A DNA stretch of 64,000 nucleotides from Qipengyuania gaetbuli (GTDB taxonomy: Bacteria; Pseudomonadota; Alphaproteobacteria; Sphingomonadales; Sphingomonadaceae): positions 1,302,001 through 1,366,000 of the forward strand of contig NZ_WTYF01000004.1 in assembly GCF_009827315.1 (NCBI RefSeq), given 5' to 3'. Positions 1 to 8,007 of this stretch are shown in pieces (the stretch's first letter is position 1; each line of letters begins with the position of its first letter). Under the pieces are notes generated by a model. The model saw only the letters and a program-made list of their open reading frames with translations. It searched no databases and was not told the origin of the DNA. Both the position numbers and the translations under genes were made by a program.

Positions 1-192
1 GGTACCGCGCAGGCGCAGACCCTGGTTCGGGGTGATCCCTGCGTCGCGGTAAAGCTGCGCGAGCTTTTCCCTGGTCGGCGGATCCTTGAGATACTCGACC
101 ACTTCGACATCGACCCTCGACAGGTTCTCGAGAATGGCCAGCGTCTTGCGCGAAGTACCGCATTTCGGGTTGTGCCAGATGGTCGCTTTCAT
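1..192 (-). CDS. ArsC/Spx-family reductase, 3' part cut by window edge
   Basis: The first 64 codons of a glutaredoxin-fold ArsC-family protein read leftward off the window. The start is the ATG at 192-190, preceded on its own strand by an A/G-rich Shine-Dalgarno-like stretch. The N-terminus carries the family signature NPKCGTSR with the catalytic Cys at residue 11, and it ends in GLRLRG, typical of the Arg-containing segment before the active-site loop. Proteins of this family reduce arsenate with glutathione/glutaredoxin, but many chromosomal members (YfgD/YffB type) have unproven substrates and no ars operon is visible here. It is divergent from the TonB receptor, so the 170-bp gap must hold promoters for both. 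Family call is firm; arsenate specificity is not. Confidence 0.85.
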   Translation of the reverse strand, partial: MKATIWHNPKCGTSRKTLAILENLSRVDVEVVEYLKDPPTREKLAQLYRDAGITPNQGLRLRGT

Positions 193-219
193 GGTGTCTC
201 CTTCTCTTTGGAGCGCGCT

Positions 220-242
220 CTAATCGACTGAACCTATCAGTC
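220..242. promoter_or_regulatory. ACTGAAC-type palindrome, possible TetR-like operator
   Basis: A perfect 6-bp dyad, GACTGA-N5-TCAGTC (226-242), lies between the divergent arsC-like and TonB receptor genes. A closely related palindrome (same CTAAyCGACTGAACC core) recurs at 33944-33964. The form resembles operators of TetR/AcrR-type repressors, but no such regulator is in the window. The regulator assignment is inference. Confidence 0.35.
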
Positions 243-289
243 AAACGCAGTGTTGCGATTTTTTCACCGGCGATTGCGCAATTGAAGGT

Positions 290-316
290 TGCTAATGCGA
301 ATGGCTCGCAATAGCA
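290..316. promoter_or_regulatory. Fur-box-like palindrome upstream of TonB receptor
   Basis: An inverted repeat with arms TGCTAATGCGA (290-300) and TCGCAATAGCA (306-316) around a 5-bp centre; the arms match at 10 of 11 positions. It contains the AATGCGAAT core seen in many proteobacterial Fur sites and lies 45 bp before the preferred receptor start. A weaker Fur-like half, TGAGAAT, follows at 330-336. The position and target (a siderophore receptor) fit iron repression by Fur. Confidence 0.6.
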
Positions 317-361
317 GGGGCTCACGTTTTGAGAATCAATCGCAAGAACAGAAAGAAGTCC

Positions 362-2467
362 ATGAAAGCCTCCACGCTCGCCCTGCTCGCAGCCGGAACC
401 GCCCTCGCCACCCCCGCATTCGCGGCCGAGGAAGTGCAGCCCGACCGCGACTACCTGCCCGCCGACATCGTGGTCAGCGGCGACCGGGACGAAGGCTATG
501 CCAACGAGGACGGATCGAGTGCGACCAAGACGCCGACCCCGCTGATCGACGTGCCGCAGGCCGTCAGCTTCATCACCGAGGACCAGCTGGAAGACCAGGC
601 GATCCGCCAGCTCAACGACGCGCTCCGCTATGTCCCGGGCATCAGCATGGAAAGCGGCGAAGGCCACCGCGACGAAGTCTTCATCCGCGGCCAGGAATCG
701 ACCGCCGACTTCTACATCGACGGCCTGCGTGACGATGCGCAGTACTACCGACCGCTTTACAATATCGAGCGCGTCGAAGTGCTCAAGGGCGCCAATGCCC
801 TGATCTTCGGACGCGGTGCAGGGGGCGGCGCGATCAACCGCGTGGCAAAGCGCGCGGAGCTGGGCGAAAGCTTCATTTCCGGCGAAGCATCGGTCGACAC
901 TTTCAGCGCCTTCGACGTCACTGCCGATGTCAACCAGTCGCTGTCCAATGGCGTGGCCCTGCGCCTCAATGCCGCTTACGAGGAATTCGACAACGACCGC
1001 GATTTCTACGAAGGCCGCTTCATCGGTTTCTCGCCCACGCTGACCGCAGCGCTCGGCCCCGACACCACGCTTGTCGCCAGCTACACCTATGACGACGACA
1101 GCCGCGTCACCGACCGCGGCCTCCCGGCACTCGGCACCGGCCCGCTGCAGGGCTACGACAGCACCTTCTTCGGCGACAGCGACTTCAACCGCGCCGAAGC
1201 GCAGGTCCACATCGGCCGCGTGCGTCTGGAGCATGATTTCAACGGTGGACTCACTGCCAATGCCACGGTCCAGTTCGCCGATTACGACAAGGTCTATGCC
1301 AATATCGTGCCTTCGAGCACCGATGGCAGCACCGTCTTCCTGAGCGGTTATGAAGACGCCCAGCAGCGCACCAACTGGATCGGCCAGGCCAACCTGGTCT
1401 GGGAAGCCGAAATGGGTTCGGACATCGCATCGACCCTCCTGTTCGGCGTCGAAGCGAGCAAGCAGGATTCGGCCAACCAGCGCAGCACGGTCGGCTTCAC
1501 CCGTGCGCCCGGCGTCGACGGCCTGGCGCCGAACCAGACCCCGCTCGCCGACGTGCTCTTCATCCCGCCCTTCCAGCTGAACCCGGTATCGCGTTCGCGC
1601 CAGAGCGACCTCGAAACGCTGTCGGTATACGTGCAGGAACAGCTCGAGATCGGCGACCATATCGAACTAGTCGGCGGCCTGCGCTGGGATCGCTTCGACC
1701 TCAAGACCGAGGACCTCTTGGGCGGACCCGCTGCCGACCGCGTAGACGAGAAGTTCAGCCCGCGCATCGGCCTGATCGTCAAGCCGACCCCGGACCTGTC
1801 GCTCTACGCCTCCTATTCGGAAAGCTTCCTCCCGCAGGCGGGCGACCAGTTCTTCATCCTCTCTGAGGGCGATGCGCAGTTCGATCCGGAAAAGTTCACC
1901 AATTACGAAATCGGCGCCAAGTGGGCCCCGCTCGACAAGGTGCTGGTCAACGCCGCGATCTTCCGCCTCGAGCGCACCAATATCCAGGCCCCTTCGCCGA
2001 CCGATCCGACCCTGACCGTCCTCGCCGGTGAAAGCCGCGCCGAAGGGTTCGAGATCAGCGCGGTCGGTGAAATCGCCGATTTCTGGAAGGCGAATCTCGG
2101 CTACACCTACCTCGACGGCGAACTGCTCAACGAAAGCGCGTTCGGCGATGCCGGCCAGCGCCTGCAGCAGCTACCCAAGCACTCGATCAGCGCTTGGAAC
2201 CGCTTCGACGTGAATGAACAGCTGGGGTTCGGCCTTGGCGTCATCCACCAGTCGGAACAGTATGCCAGCTTCTCGAATACGGTCGTCCTGCCGAGCTACT
2301 GGCGCGTCGATGCGGCCGCCTATTACACAGTCAGCGACCGCCTGAGCTTCCAGCTCAATGTCGAGAACCTGTTCGACGAGGATTACTACCCCTCGGCCCA
2401 TGGCAACAACAACATCCAGCCGGGCGATCCGCTGAGCGCACGTATCGGCGTCCGCTTCGAGATTTGA
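362..2467 (+). CDS. TonB-dependent siderophore receptor
   Basis: Outer-membrane receptor of about 701 residues that would import ferric siderophores using TonB/ExbBD energy. The preferred start is the ATG at 362: GAAAGAAG sits a few bases upstream and the protein then begins with a clean signal peptide (MKASTLALLAAG..., cleavage near AFA-AEE, residue 21). A TTG start at 329 is possible but would add a basic extension. A TonB-box-like DIVVSG lies near residue 35. The plug domain (about 45-165) has the PQAVSFIT, YVPGI and RVEVLKG motifs of the FhuA/FoxA siderophore-receptor branch, and the C-terminal barrel ends in ARIGVRFEI. It has its own terminator and a Fur-box-like site upstream, so it is probably an iron-regulated single-gene unit. 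The ligand cannot be named from sequence. Confidence 0.93.
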   Translation: MKASTLALLAAGTALATPAFAAEEVQPDRDYLPADIVVSGDRDEGYANEDGSSATKTPTPLIDVPQAVSFITEDQLEDQAIRQLNDALRYVPGISMESGEGHRDEVFIRGQESTADFYIDGLRDDAQYYRPLYNIERVEVLKGANALIFGRGAGGGAINRVAKRAELGESFISGEASVDTFSAFDVTADVNQSLSNGVALRLNAAYEEFDNDRDFYEGRFIGFSPTLTAALGPDTTLVASYTYDDDSRVTDRGLPALGTGPLQGYDSTFFGDSDFNRAEAQVHIGRVRLEHDFNGGLTANATVQFADYDKVYANIVPSSTDGSTVFLSGYEDAQQRTNWIGQANLVWEAEMGSDIASTLLFGVEASKQDSANQRSTVGFTRAPGVDGLAPNQTPLADVLFIPPFQLNPVSRSRQSDLETLSVYVQEQLEIGDHIELVGGLRWDRFDLKTEDLLGGPAADRVDEKFSPRIGLIVKPTPDLSLYASYSESFLPQAGDQFFILSEGDAQFDPEKFTNYEIGAKWAPLDKVLVNAAIFRLERTNIQAPSPTDPTLTVLAGESRAEGFEISAVGEIADFWKANLGYTYLDGELLNESAFGDAGQRLQQLPKHSISAWNRFDVNEQLGFGLGVIHQSEQYASFSNTVVLPSYWRVDAAAYYTVSDRLSFQLNVENLFDEDYYPSAHGNNNIQPGDPLSARIGVRFEI

Positions 2468-2489
2468 TCCCGGGGCAGCGCTTGTCAGG

Positions 2490-2529
2490 AAAACGGCGGC
2501 GGCGGCGGGGAGACCTGCCGCCGTTTTTT
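2490..2529 (+). terminator. Rho-independent terminator after TonB receptor
   Basis: AAAACGGCGG pairs with CCGCCGTTTT across a short G/A-rich loop and ends in a run of six T, 23 bp after the receptor stop codon. The flanking A tract means it could also work leftward for the facing oxidoreductase gene. Confidence 0.85.
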
Positions 2530-2539
2530 CATGATTGCA

Positions 2540-3097
2540 TCAATTGCGCGGCTTTGCGGGCGCCTGTCCGGACAGTGCCGGGACCTCGCGGGCCGCATCC
2601 TCGCTGCTGATGCCGGGGGCCGGGGCTGCGCTGATGCGCTCCTGCCGCCTTGCGACACGGCCTGCCCGCTGGATGGCGCGGACGAGGCGCGGATAGACGC
2701 CGCAGCGGCACAGGTTTGGAACCGCGGCCTTGATATCCTCTTCCGAGGCGGCGGGATTGCGGTTGATCAGTGCTGCGGCAGCCATGACGATGCCCGGCGT
2801 ACAAAAGCCGCACTGGATCGCCTGCTCCGCCACCAGCACCTGCTGGACGGGGTGGGAACGGTCCCCACTCAGCCCCTCTATGGTCGTGACGAACCGGCCT
2901 TCCGCTTCGCCGATGGTGACGAGGCACGAACGCAGCGCTTCGCCGTCGATGTGGACCATGCATGCACCGCAATCGCCGGTCCCGCAGCCGTATTTCGACC
3001 CCGTAAGGTTGGCGGCATCGCGCAGCGCCCACAGCAGGGGCGTATCGTCGTCCATCAGGAATTCGACCGGTCGGTCGTTTACGGTCATGCGGGACAT
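2540..3097 (-). CDS. (2Fe-2S)-binding oxidoreductase small subunit, IorA-like, orphan
   Basis: A 185-residue protein of the xanthine-oxidase-family iron-sulfur subunits (isoquinoline 1-oxidoreductase alpha / CO dehydrogenase small subunit type). It has both [2Fe-2S] clusters: the plant-type site with Cys 38, 43, 46 and 58, and the helical site with CGFC at 96-99 and CRC at 130-132. In known enzymes this subunit passes electrons from a molybdopterin-cytosine-dinucleotide large subunit to an acceptor. No large subunit or Mo-cofactor maturation gene is next to it. The last 35 or so residues form an Ala/Pro-rich tail beyond the usual length of about 150. The start could be M1 (3097) or M4 (3088); neither has a strong Shine-Dalgarno. 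Family is certain, substrate and partner are unknown. Confidence 0.88.
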   Translation of the reverse strand: MSRMTVNDRPVEFLMDDDTPLLWALRDAANLTGSKYGCGTGDCGACMVHIDGEALRSCLVTIGEAEGRFVTTIEGLSGDRSHPVQQVLVAEQAIQCGFCTPGIVMAAAALINRNPAASEEDIKAAVPNLCRCGVYPRLVRAIQRAGRVARRQERISAAPAPGISSEDAAREVPALSGQAPAKPRN

Positions 3098-3110
3098 GGG
3101 TGGATGCGGC

Positions 3111-3323
3111 TCAGTTCGCGTAGCTTTCTAGGTAGCCGCACTTGTTGCAGCGGAATTTGGAAATCGCCAGCACGCTTTTGCGGTTAGCTTTCAATCCCCA
3201 CCAGCGTGTGTCGGGCTTGCCCGGATGCCAGCCCGCCACGTGGTTTTCGCCGTAACCGCGATCGACGCCGAAGCCTTCCTCCATCCGCCCGTCGCATTTC
3301 GGGCAGGATTTCGCAGCCGCCAT
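3111..3323 (-). CDS. Small zinc-ribbon protein
   Basis: A 70-residue protein starting at the ATG at 3323-3321. Two CxxC pairs (CPKC at 7-10, CNKC at 59-62) form a likely four-Cys zinc ribbon, and the middle carries WHPGKPDTRWWGL. This is the pattern of PF20097-like (DUF6487) small proteins often annotated as putative zinc-ribbon. The start overlaps the stop of the upstream aldolase-like gene as ATGA, so its translation is probably coupled to it. The molecular role is unknown. A longer upstream reading in this frame exists, but it would lie inside the aldolase gene and looks non-protein-like. Confidence 0.8.
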   Translation of the reverse strand: MAAAKSCPKCDGRMEEGFGVDRGYGENHVAGWHPGKPDTRWWGLKANRKSVLAISKFRCNKCGYLESYAN

Positions 3324-4087
3324 CAGCTCATCCAGCTGTCGTCGATCTTGGAGACGCGTCGCTTCCATGCCTCGAAGTCGAACACGCCCGCGCCGCCCTG
3401 GCTCGCCATGACGGCAAGGTCGCGCTGGTGGACGTCGACCACTTCCTGCGAGATCACATTGGCCTCGCCCTGCGACAGGGTGGCGACCTGGATTTCGCAG
3501 GCGCGCTGCAGCGCCCACATCTTCACGAACATGCCGGGGATGGTCTTGTCCATCACCACCGGCCCGTGATTGCGGAGCATCAGGATGGAGTGATCGCCGA
3601 GATTCTCGACCAGACGGTCTCCCTCTTCGGCACGCACGGTCACGCCTTCGAAATCATGGTAGCCGATCTGGCCCTGGAAATTGCAGGCGTAGAAATTGGT
3701 CGGAACCAGCCCGTTCTTGTGGCTGCACACCGCCATCGTCGCCGTGGTGTGCACATGGCAGATGGCCGTCGCCTTTTCGCCCAGGTGCTTGTGGAAGTGG
3801 GCGTGCTGGGTGAAGCCCGCCTTGTTCACCATGTACTGCGAGTGGCCGACATTGTTGCCCTCGACGTCGATCTTCACCAGGTTCGAGGCCGTCACTTCGT
3901 CATAAAGCAGCCCGAAGGGGTTGATGAGGAAAGTGTCCTTTTCGCCCGGCACGGCAACCGAAATGTGGTTGTAGATACTCTCGCCCCAGCCGAGGTGGTC
4001 GAAGATGCGATAGCAAGCCGCGAGATCCTGACGGACCTTCCATTCGGCTTCGGTGCATTCGAACTTGGGCTTCATCTGGGTTGCCAT
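3323..4087 (-). CDS. Class II aldolase/adducin family protein
   Basis: A 254-residue cytoplasmic protein of the class II aldolase/adducin fold. The start is the ATG at 4087, six bases after GGAGGAGA; an upstream ATG in the same frame lacks a site. Candidate zinc ligands are visible: H111 and H113 in CHVHTTAT and H174 in RNHGPVV, the usual third ligand region. The N-terminal half has the YNHISVAVPG and INPFGLLYDE segments of the adducin-like branch, whose bacterial members are usually of unknown substrate. It is followed, with an ATGA overlap, by a zinc-ribbon protein. The fold is firm. Whether it cleaves a sugar phosphate cannot be told, since no kinase or isomerase is nearby. Confidence 0.88.
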   Translation of the reverse strand: MATQMKPKFECTEAEWKVRQDLAACYRIFDHLGWGESIYNHISVAVPGEKDTFLINPFGLLYDEVTASNLVKIDVEGNNVGHSQYMVNKAGFTQHAHFHKHLGEKATAICHVHTTATMAVCSHKNGLVPTNFYACNFQGQIGYHDFEGVTVRAEEGDRLVENLGDHSILMLRNHGPVVMDKTIPGMFVKMWALQRACEIQVATLSQGEANVISQEVVDVHQRDLAVMASQGGAGVFDFEAWKRRVSKIDDSWMS

Positions 4088-4209
4088 GGGGACTCTCCTC
4101 CGGGTTTCTATTTGCAACCTCTATCGCACGCCCGCGCGTGCAGGGGCAAGCATTCTGGCGCAATTGGGCGCTTCCCATGCGGGCTCTGCCCCGCTAGCGC
4201 TGCCAGCCG

Positions 4210-5586
4210 ATGAGCGAGACGGCAAAACTGACGCGGGGCAGCATTGTCGGCCATCTCGTGGGGCAGACCGCGCCCATGATCATCGGCGTGGCCGCGATCA
4301 TGTCGGTCGGCCTGATCGACGCCTATTTCATCGGCCAGCTGGGCTCGCAGGAACTGGCGGCGGTCAGCTTCATCTTCCCGATCACCATCGCGATCTCGAG
4401 CCTCGGGGTCGGCGTGATGGTCGGCATCAACTCGGTCATTGCCCGTGCCCTGGGCGAAGGCGATGTCGAACGGGCGGAAAGACGCGCCAATTTCGGTGCG
4501 GTCTTCGCGCTCGGCACGGGGGTCGTGCTGGGACTGGTGCTCTATGCCTTGCTGGACCCGCTGTTCCGCCTGATGCAGGCAAGCGATGCGCTGCTGCCGC
4601 TGATCCGCGCCTATATGCAGCCCTATGCGTTGGGCCTGCCGGTCCTGCTGCTGCAAATGGGCCTCAACGGCGTGCTGCGCGGCCAGGGCGAGGCGCGCAA
4701 GACCAGCTACGTGTCCATTACCTTTGCAGTGGCAAACTGGATCCTCGACCCGATCCTGATCACCGGCGCGTTCGGATTTGCGGGCTTCGGCATCGCGGGC
4801 GCGGCCTATGCCTCCATCATCGGCTTCGGAATCGCGATCCTGATGGCGCTCTACCTCATCAGCGAGGCGCAGCTGCCCATCCATCCCTCCTCGATCCGCA
4901 CCTGCAACATCAAGGATTCGAGCCGCGCGATCCTGAGCGTGGCGGGGCCGGCGGCCTTCTCCAACGCCATCAACCCGATCGGCCTGTCCGTCCTCACCGC
5001 CCTGCTGGCCTCGCAAGGAGAGGCCGCGGTTGCAGGCTTCGGAGCAGCGGGTCGTCTGCAGAGCTTCGCCACTGTGCCGCTGCTTGCCCTGTCGGGTTCG
5101 ATCGGCGCCATCGTCGGGCAGAACTGGGGCGCGCGCCTGCCCGACAGGTCGCGCGCAGCGATGAAGTGGGCGGCAGGCTTCTGCCTCGTCTACGGCCTTG
5201 CGACCGCCATCCTCCTGTACCTGACGGGCGGCTGGTTCGCGCAGTTCTTTACCGAGGATCCCGAGGTCGTGGCTGAGTTCGAGAACTACCTGGCCATCTC
5301 GGTCTGGGGTTATGCGGGTTTCGGCCTGCTCATTACCGCGAACGGAGCGCTTAACGCCGTCGATAGGGCCGGCCTTGCACTGACGCAGAGCGCCGCGCGC
5401 GTGTTCCTCGTCATGCTGCCCTTCGGCTGGCTGCTCCGCCCGGCATGGGGCGCAGGCGCCATTTACGGTGCGGAACTGGTCGCAAACCTTCTGGGCGGCG
5501 GGCTTGCCGCCTTCATCGCGTGGCGGGTGCTGCGCGCAGGGCCGGACCGCGACGGCGGCGAGGCTTCCAGCCAAACCAAACGTTAA
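4210..5586 (+). CDS. MATE family efflux transporter
   Basis: A 458-residue polytopic inner-membrane protein with about twelve hydrophobic segments and the repeated two-half organisation of MATE (MatE Pfam) cation/drug antiporters. Landmarks are the N-terminal GxxxGxTAPMI-like helix 1 (residues 9-25), the conserved G-QG-AR segment after helix 5 (LRGQGEARKTSY), and VGQNWGAR in the second half. It would export organic cations or metabolites in exchange for Na+ or H+. It is divergent from the aldolase-like gene and ends 48 bp before cheA with no obvious terminator, so some read-through into the chemotaxis operon is possible. The substrate is not predictable. Confidence 0.9.
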   Translation: MSETAKLTRGSIVGHLVGQTAPMIIGVAAIMSVGLIDAYFIGQLGSQELAAVSFIFPITIAISSLGVGVMVGINSVIARALGEGDVERAERRANFGAVFALGTGVVLGLVLYALLDPLFRLMQASDALLPLIRAYMQPYALGLPVLLLQMGLNGVLRGQGEARKTSYVSITFAVANWILDPILITGAFGFAGFGIAGAAYASIIGFGIAILMALYLISEAQLPIHPSSIRTCNIKDSSRAILSVAGPAAFSNAINPIGLSVLTALLASQGEAAVAGFGAAGRLQSFATVPLLALSGSIGAIVGQNWGARLPDRSRAAMKWAAGFCLVYGLATAILLYLTGGWFAQFFTEDPEVVAEFENYLAISVWGYAGFGLLITANGALNAVDRAGLALTQSAARVFLVMLPFGWLLRPAWGAGAIYGAELVANLLGGGLAAFIAWRVLRAGPDRDGGEASSQTKR

Positions 5587-5603
5587 CCATCTTCGTCCAT
5601 AGC

Positions 5604-5624
5604 GATCCCCAGATACAGGGGATC
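5604..5624 (+). promoter_or_regulatory. Hairpin in the cheA leader covering its likely ribosome site
   Basis: GATCCCC (5604-5610) and GGGGATC (5618-5624) form a perfect 7-bp stem with loop AGATACA. The only purine-rich site before the cheA ATG (5635) is the GGGGA inside the right arm. There is no T tract, so it is not a standard terminator. It could modulate cheA translation. Confidence 0.4.
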
Positions 5625-5634
5625 CGCGAAAATC

Positions 5635-8007
5635 ATGGACGAGTTGCTGGCCGATTTCATCGCCGAAACGCGCGAAATGCTGGAGCAGAGCGGCACCGAG
5701 CTGGTCGCCTGGGAAGCCGATCCGTCCGACAAGGCACGCATCGACACGATTTTCCGCTTCGTACACACGGTCAAGGGCAACTGCGGCTTTTTCGATTTCC
5801 CGCAGCTGGAACGGCTCAGTCACGCGGCCGAGGACGCGCTGGCCGAATGCCGCGCCGGTCGCCGCGAACCCGACAGCGCGCTGGTTTCCGCAGTGCTCGC
5901 CATCATCGACCGCATCGGCGCCATGACCGATGCCATCGAAGCGGGCGAAGAACTGGACGGCAAGGATGACGACGCGCTGATCGCGGCGCTCGATGCAAGC
6001 GGCCCGACCGAAATCCAGAGTGAGGTCACGGTCCAGCCCGAAGCGGTGGACGAGGCGGGCGAAGACGCACCGGCCAAGGGCCAGCGGCAGTCCATGCAGC
6101 GGTCCATCCGCCTGCCCGTCGACCTGCTCGACGAGGTGATGAAGGGCGTCTCCGACATGGTGCTCGCCCGCAACGACCTAGCGCGCCGCCTGCGCGAAGC
6201 GGGCGAACAGCCGACCATCGACGGCCCGTTCGAGCGCCTGTCCGCAATCCTTGCCGATGTGCGCACTTCGATAACCCGGATGCGGATGCAGCGCCTCGAG
6301 CACCTTTTCTCCTCGCTGCCGCGCCTCGTCCGTGACCTGTCGAACGAACTCGGCAAGCAGGTCATGGTCGATTTCGAAGGCGGAGAAGTGGAGCTCGACC
6401 GCGAGATGATCGAGATGGTCCGCGACCCGCTGACCCACATCATCCGCAATGCCATCGACCACGGGATCGAGAAGCCTGTCGACCGGCTCAAGAAGGGCAA
6501 GCGCGAGATCGGCCTGATGCGCTTCGCCGCGCGCCAGTCGGGCAACCAGATCAGCCTTCTGGTGACCGACGACGGCAATGGCATAGACGTCGACCGCCTG
6601 TCGGAAAAGGCTGTTGCAGCGGGCATCTACAGCCACTCCGAAATCAAGCAGATGTCGCAGGCGCAGAAACTCCAGCTCATCTTCGAGCCGGGCCTTTCCA
6701 CCGCGGCCGAGGTCAGCTCGATCTCCGGCCGGGGCGTCGGCATGGATGTCGTGCGCTCCAACCTCGAACGCGTCGGCGGCGCCATCGCCGTGTCGAGCAA
6801 GCCGGGCGAAGGAACCAGCTTCCATCTCCAGCTTCCGCTGACCCTGTCGATCATTGCCGCGCTCACGGTCAGCAGCGACGGCCAGCACTACGCCCTGCCG
6901 CGCAGCTATATCGAGGAGATCGTCTTCGGCAGCTCCAGCAGCGTCGAATTCGCCGAGGCAGGCGAGCGCCGCCTCGTGACCTTCCGCGGCCGCCGAGTGC
7001 CCTGCATCTCGCTTGCCGATGTGCTCGGCACCGAAAGCAACGAGCGCTGCGACTGGGAAAGCAAGACGCTGGTGCTGATCCGCCTTGCCAGCGACGATGT
7101 TTTCGCGCTCGCAGTCGACCGCGTCCACGACCACGAGGACGTCGTGGTCAAGCCGATCGCCCCGGCGATCATGGCGACCAGGCTATATGCCGGCACGACC
7201 CTGCTCGACGACGGCAGCCCGATGATGCTGATCGACCTGCCGAGCATCGCCCAGATGCGCGGCCTTGTCGGCGAACTGCGCTCCAAGCCCGCGATCATCG
7301 CAGAAACGCAGGACAAGGAAGAAAAGGCCGCGACGCCGGTCATGCTTTTCGCCGGGCTCGACGGCCGCAAGCGCGCCGTGAGGCTCGAACTGGTTCGCCG
7401 CATCGACACGGTCTACGCCGACGCTTTCGACATCGAAGGCGACCGCGCACAGGCCGTCATCGAAGGCCGTATTTTCCCGCTCGCCGGTATCGAACACGGT
7501 GCCCTGCCCGCCGACCGCTGCCGCTTGCTGCGCCTTTCGGACGGGGAAAGCGAAGTGGTTTATGCCGTCTCCGAGGTGCTCGACGCAGCCGAGATGACGG
7601 AAGAGATCGTGCCGTCCGCCAACGATCGCTCGATCGAAGGCGTCACGCTGATCGGCGGAAAGCCGGTCCCGCTGATCGACGGACACACGCTGTTCCAGCG
7701 CCACGGCGTTCCCCAGCGCAGCGACAGCCCGCTGGTCTGCCGCCTGCCGCAGAACAGCGAATGGGCGCGCACCATCCTCGAACCGCTGGTGGTGGCCGCC
7801 GGCTATCGCATTGCCGGCGACGCAGAAGAAGAGGCCGATCTCGCCATCGCGCTCGCCGGGGATACCGCCGACGAGACGCCGGGTGCCCGCGAAACGGTGC
7901 GCCTGCGCCCCGATCCCGAAGATACCGGCGACGGCTCCATCTATCGCTACGACCGCGACGGCCTGATGGCCGTGCTCAAGCGGGTCCGCACCGGGAGGGC
8001 GGCATGA
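5635..8007 (+). CDS. cheA: Chemotaxis histidine kinase CheA with two CheW-like domains and a degenerate receiver tail
   Basis: A 790-residue soluble kinase that phosphorylates CheY and CheB in receptor arrays. Domains in order: P1 HPt (1-110) with phospho-acceptor H44 in HTVKGN; a linker of about 40 residues with no P2 domain; P3 dimerisation (about 155-235); P4 ATPase with N box around 264-278, G1 DDGNGI (312-317) and G2 GRGVGMDVV (365-373); and P5 CheW-like (about 400-540). Unusually, a second CheW-like segment follows (about 567-690), then a C-terminal region (about 699-790) that reads like a response-regulator receiver but lacks the Asp and Lys of an active one. It heads cheA-cheW-cheY-cheB-cheR, and its stop overlaps cheW as ATGA. 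The function is secure; the tail assignment is by eye. Confidence 0.95.
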   Translation: MDELLADFIAETREMLEQSGTELVAWEADPSDKARIDTIFRFVHTVKGNCGFFDFPQLERLSHAAEDALAECRAGRREPDSALVSAVLAIIDRIGAMTDAIEAGEELDGKDDDALIAALDASGPTEIQSEVTVQPEAVDEAGEDAPAKGQRQSMQRSIRLPVDLLDEVMKGVSDMVLARNDLARRLREAGEQPTIDGPFERLSAILADVRTSITRMRMQRLEHLFSSLPRLVRDLSNELGKQVMVDFEGGEVELDREMIEMVRDPLTHIIRNAIDHGIEKPVDRLKKGKREIGLMRFAARQSGNQISLLVTDDGNGIDVDRLSEKAVAAGIYSHSEIKQMSQAQKLQLIFEPGLSTAAEVSSISGRGVGMDVVRSNLERVGGAIAVSSKPGEGTSFHLQLPLTLSIIAALTVSSDGQHYALPRSYIEEIVFGSSSSVEFAEAGERRLVTFRGRRVPCISLADVLGTESNERCDWESKTLVLIRLASDDVFALAVDRVHDHEDVVVKPIAPAIMATRLYAGTTLLDDGSPMMLIDLPSIAQMRGLVGELRSKPAIIAETQDKEEKAATPVMLFAGLDGRKRAVRLELVRRIDTVYADAFDIEGDRAQAVIEGRIFPLAGIEHGALPADRCRLLRLSDGESEVVYAVSEVLDAAEMTEEIVPSANDRSIEGVTLIGGKPVPLIDGHTLFQRHGVPQRSDSPLVCRLPQNSEWARTILEPLVVAAGYRIAGDAEEEADLAIALAGDTADETPGARETVRLRPDPEDTGDGSIYRYDRDGLMAVLKRVRTGRAA

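Noticed and set aside
4108..5823. 571-codon open frame antisense to the MATE and cheA genes
   Set aside because: High G+C codon bias opens long antisense frames. Its translation is rich in Arg, Gln, Asp and Ala without folds, and real genes lie on the other strand.
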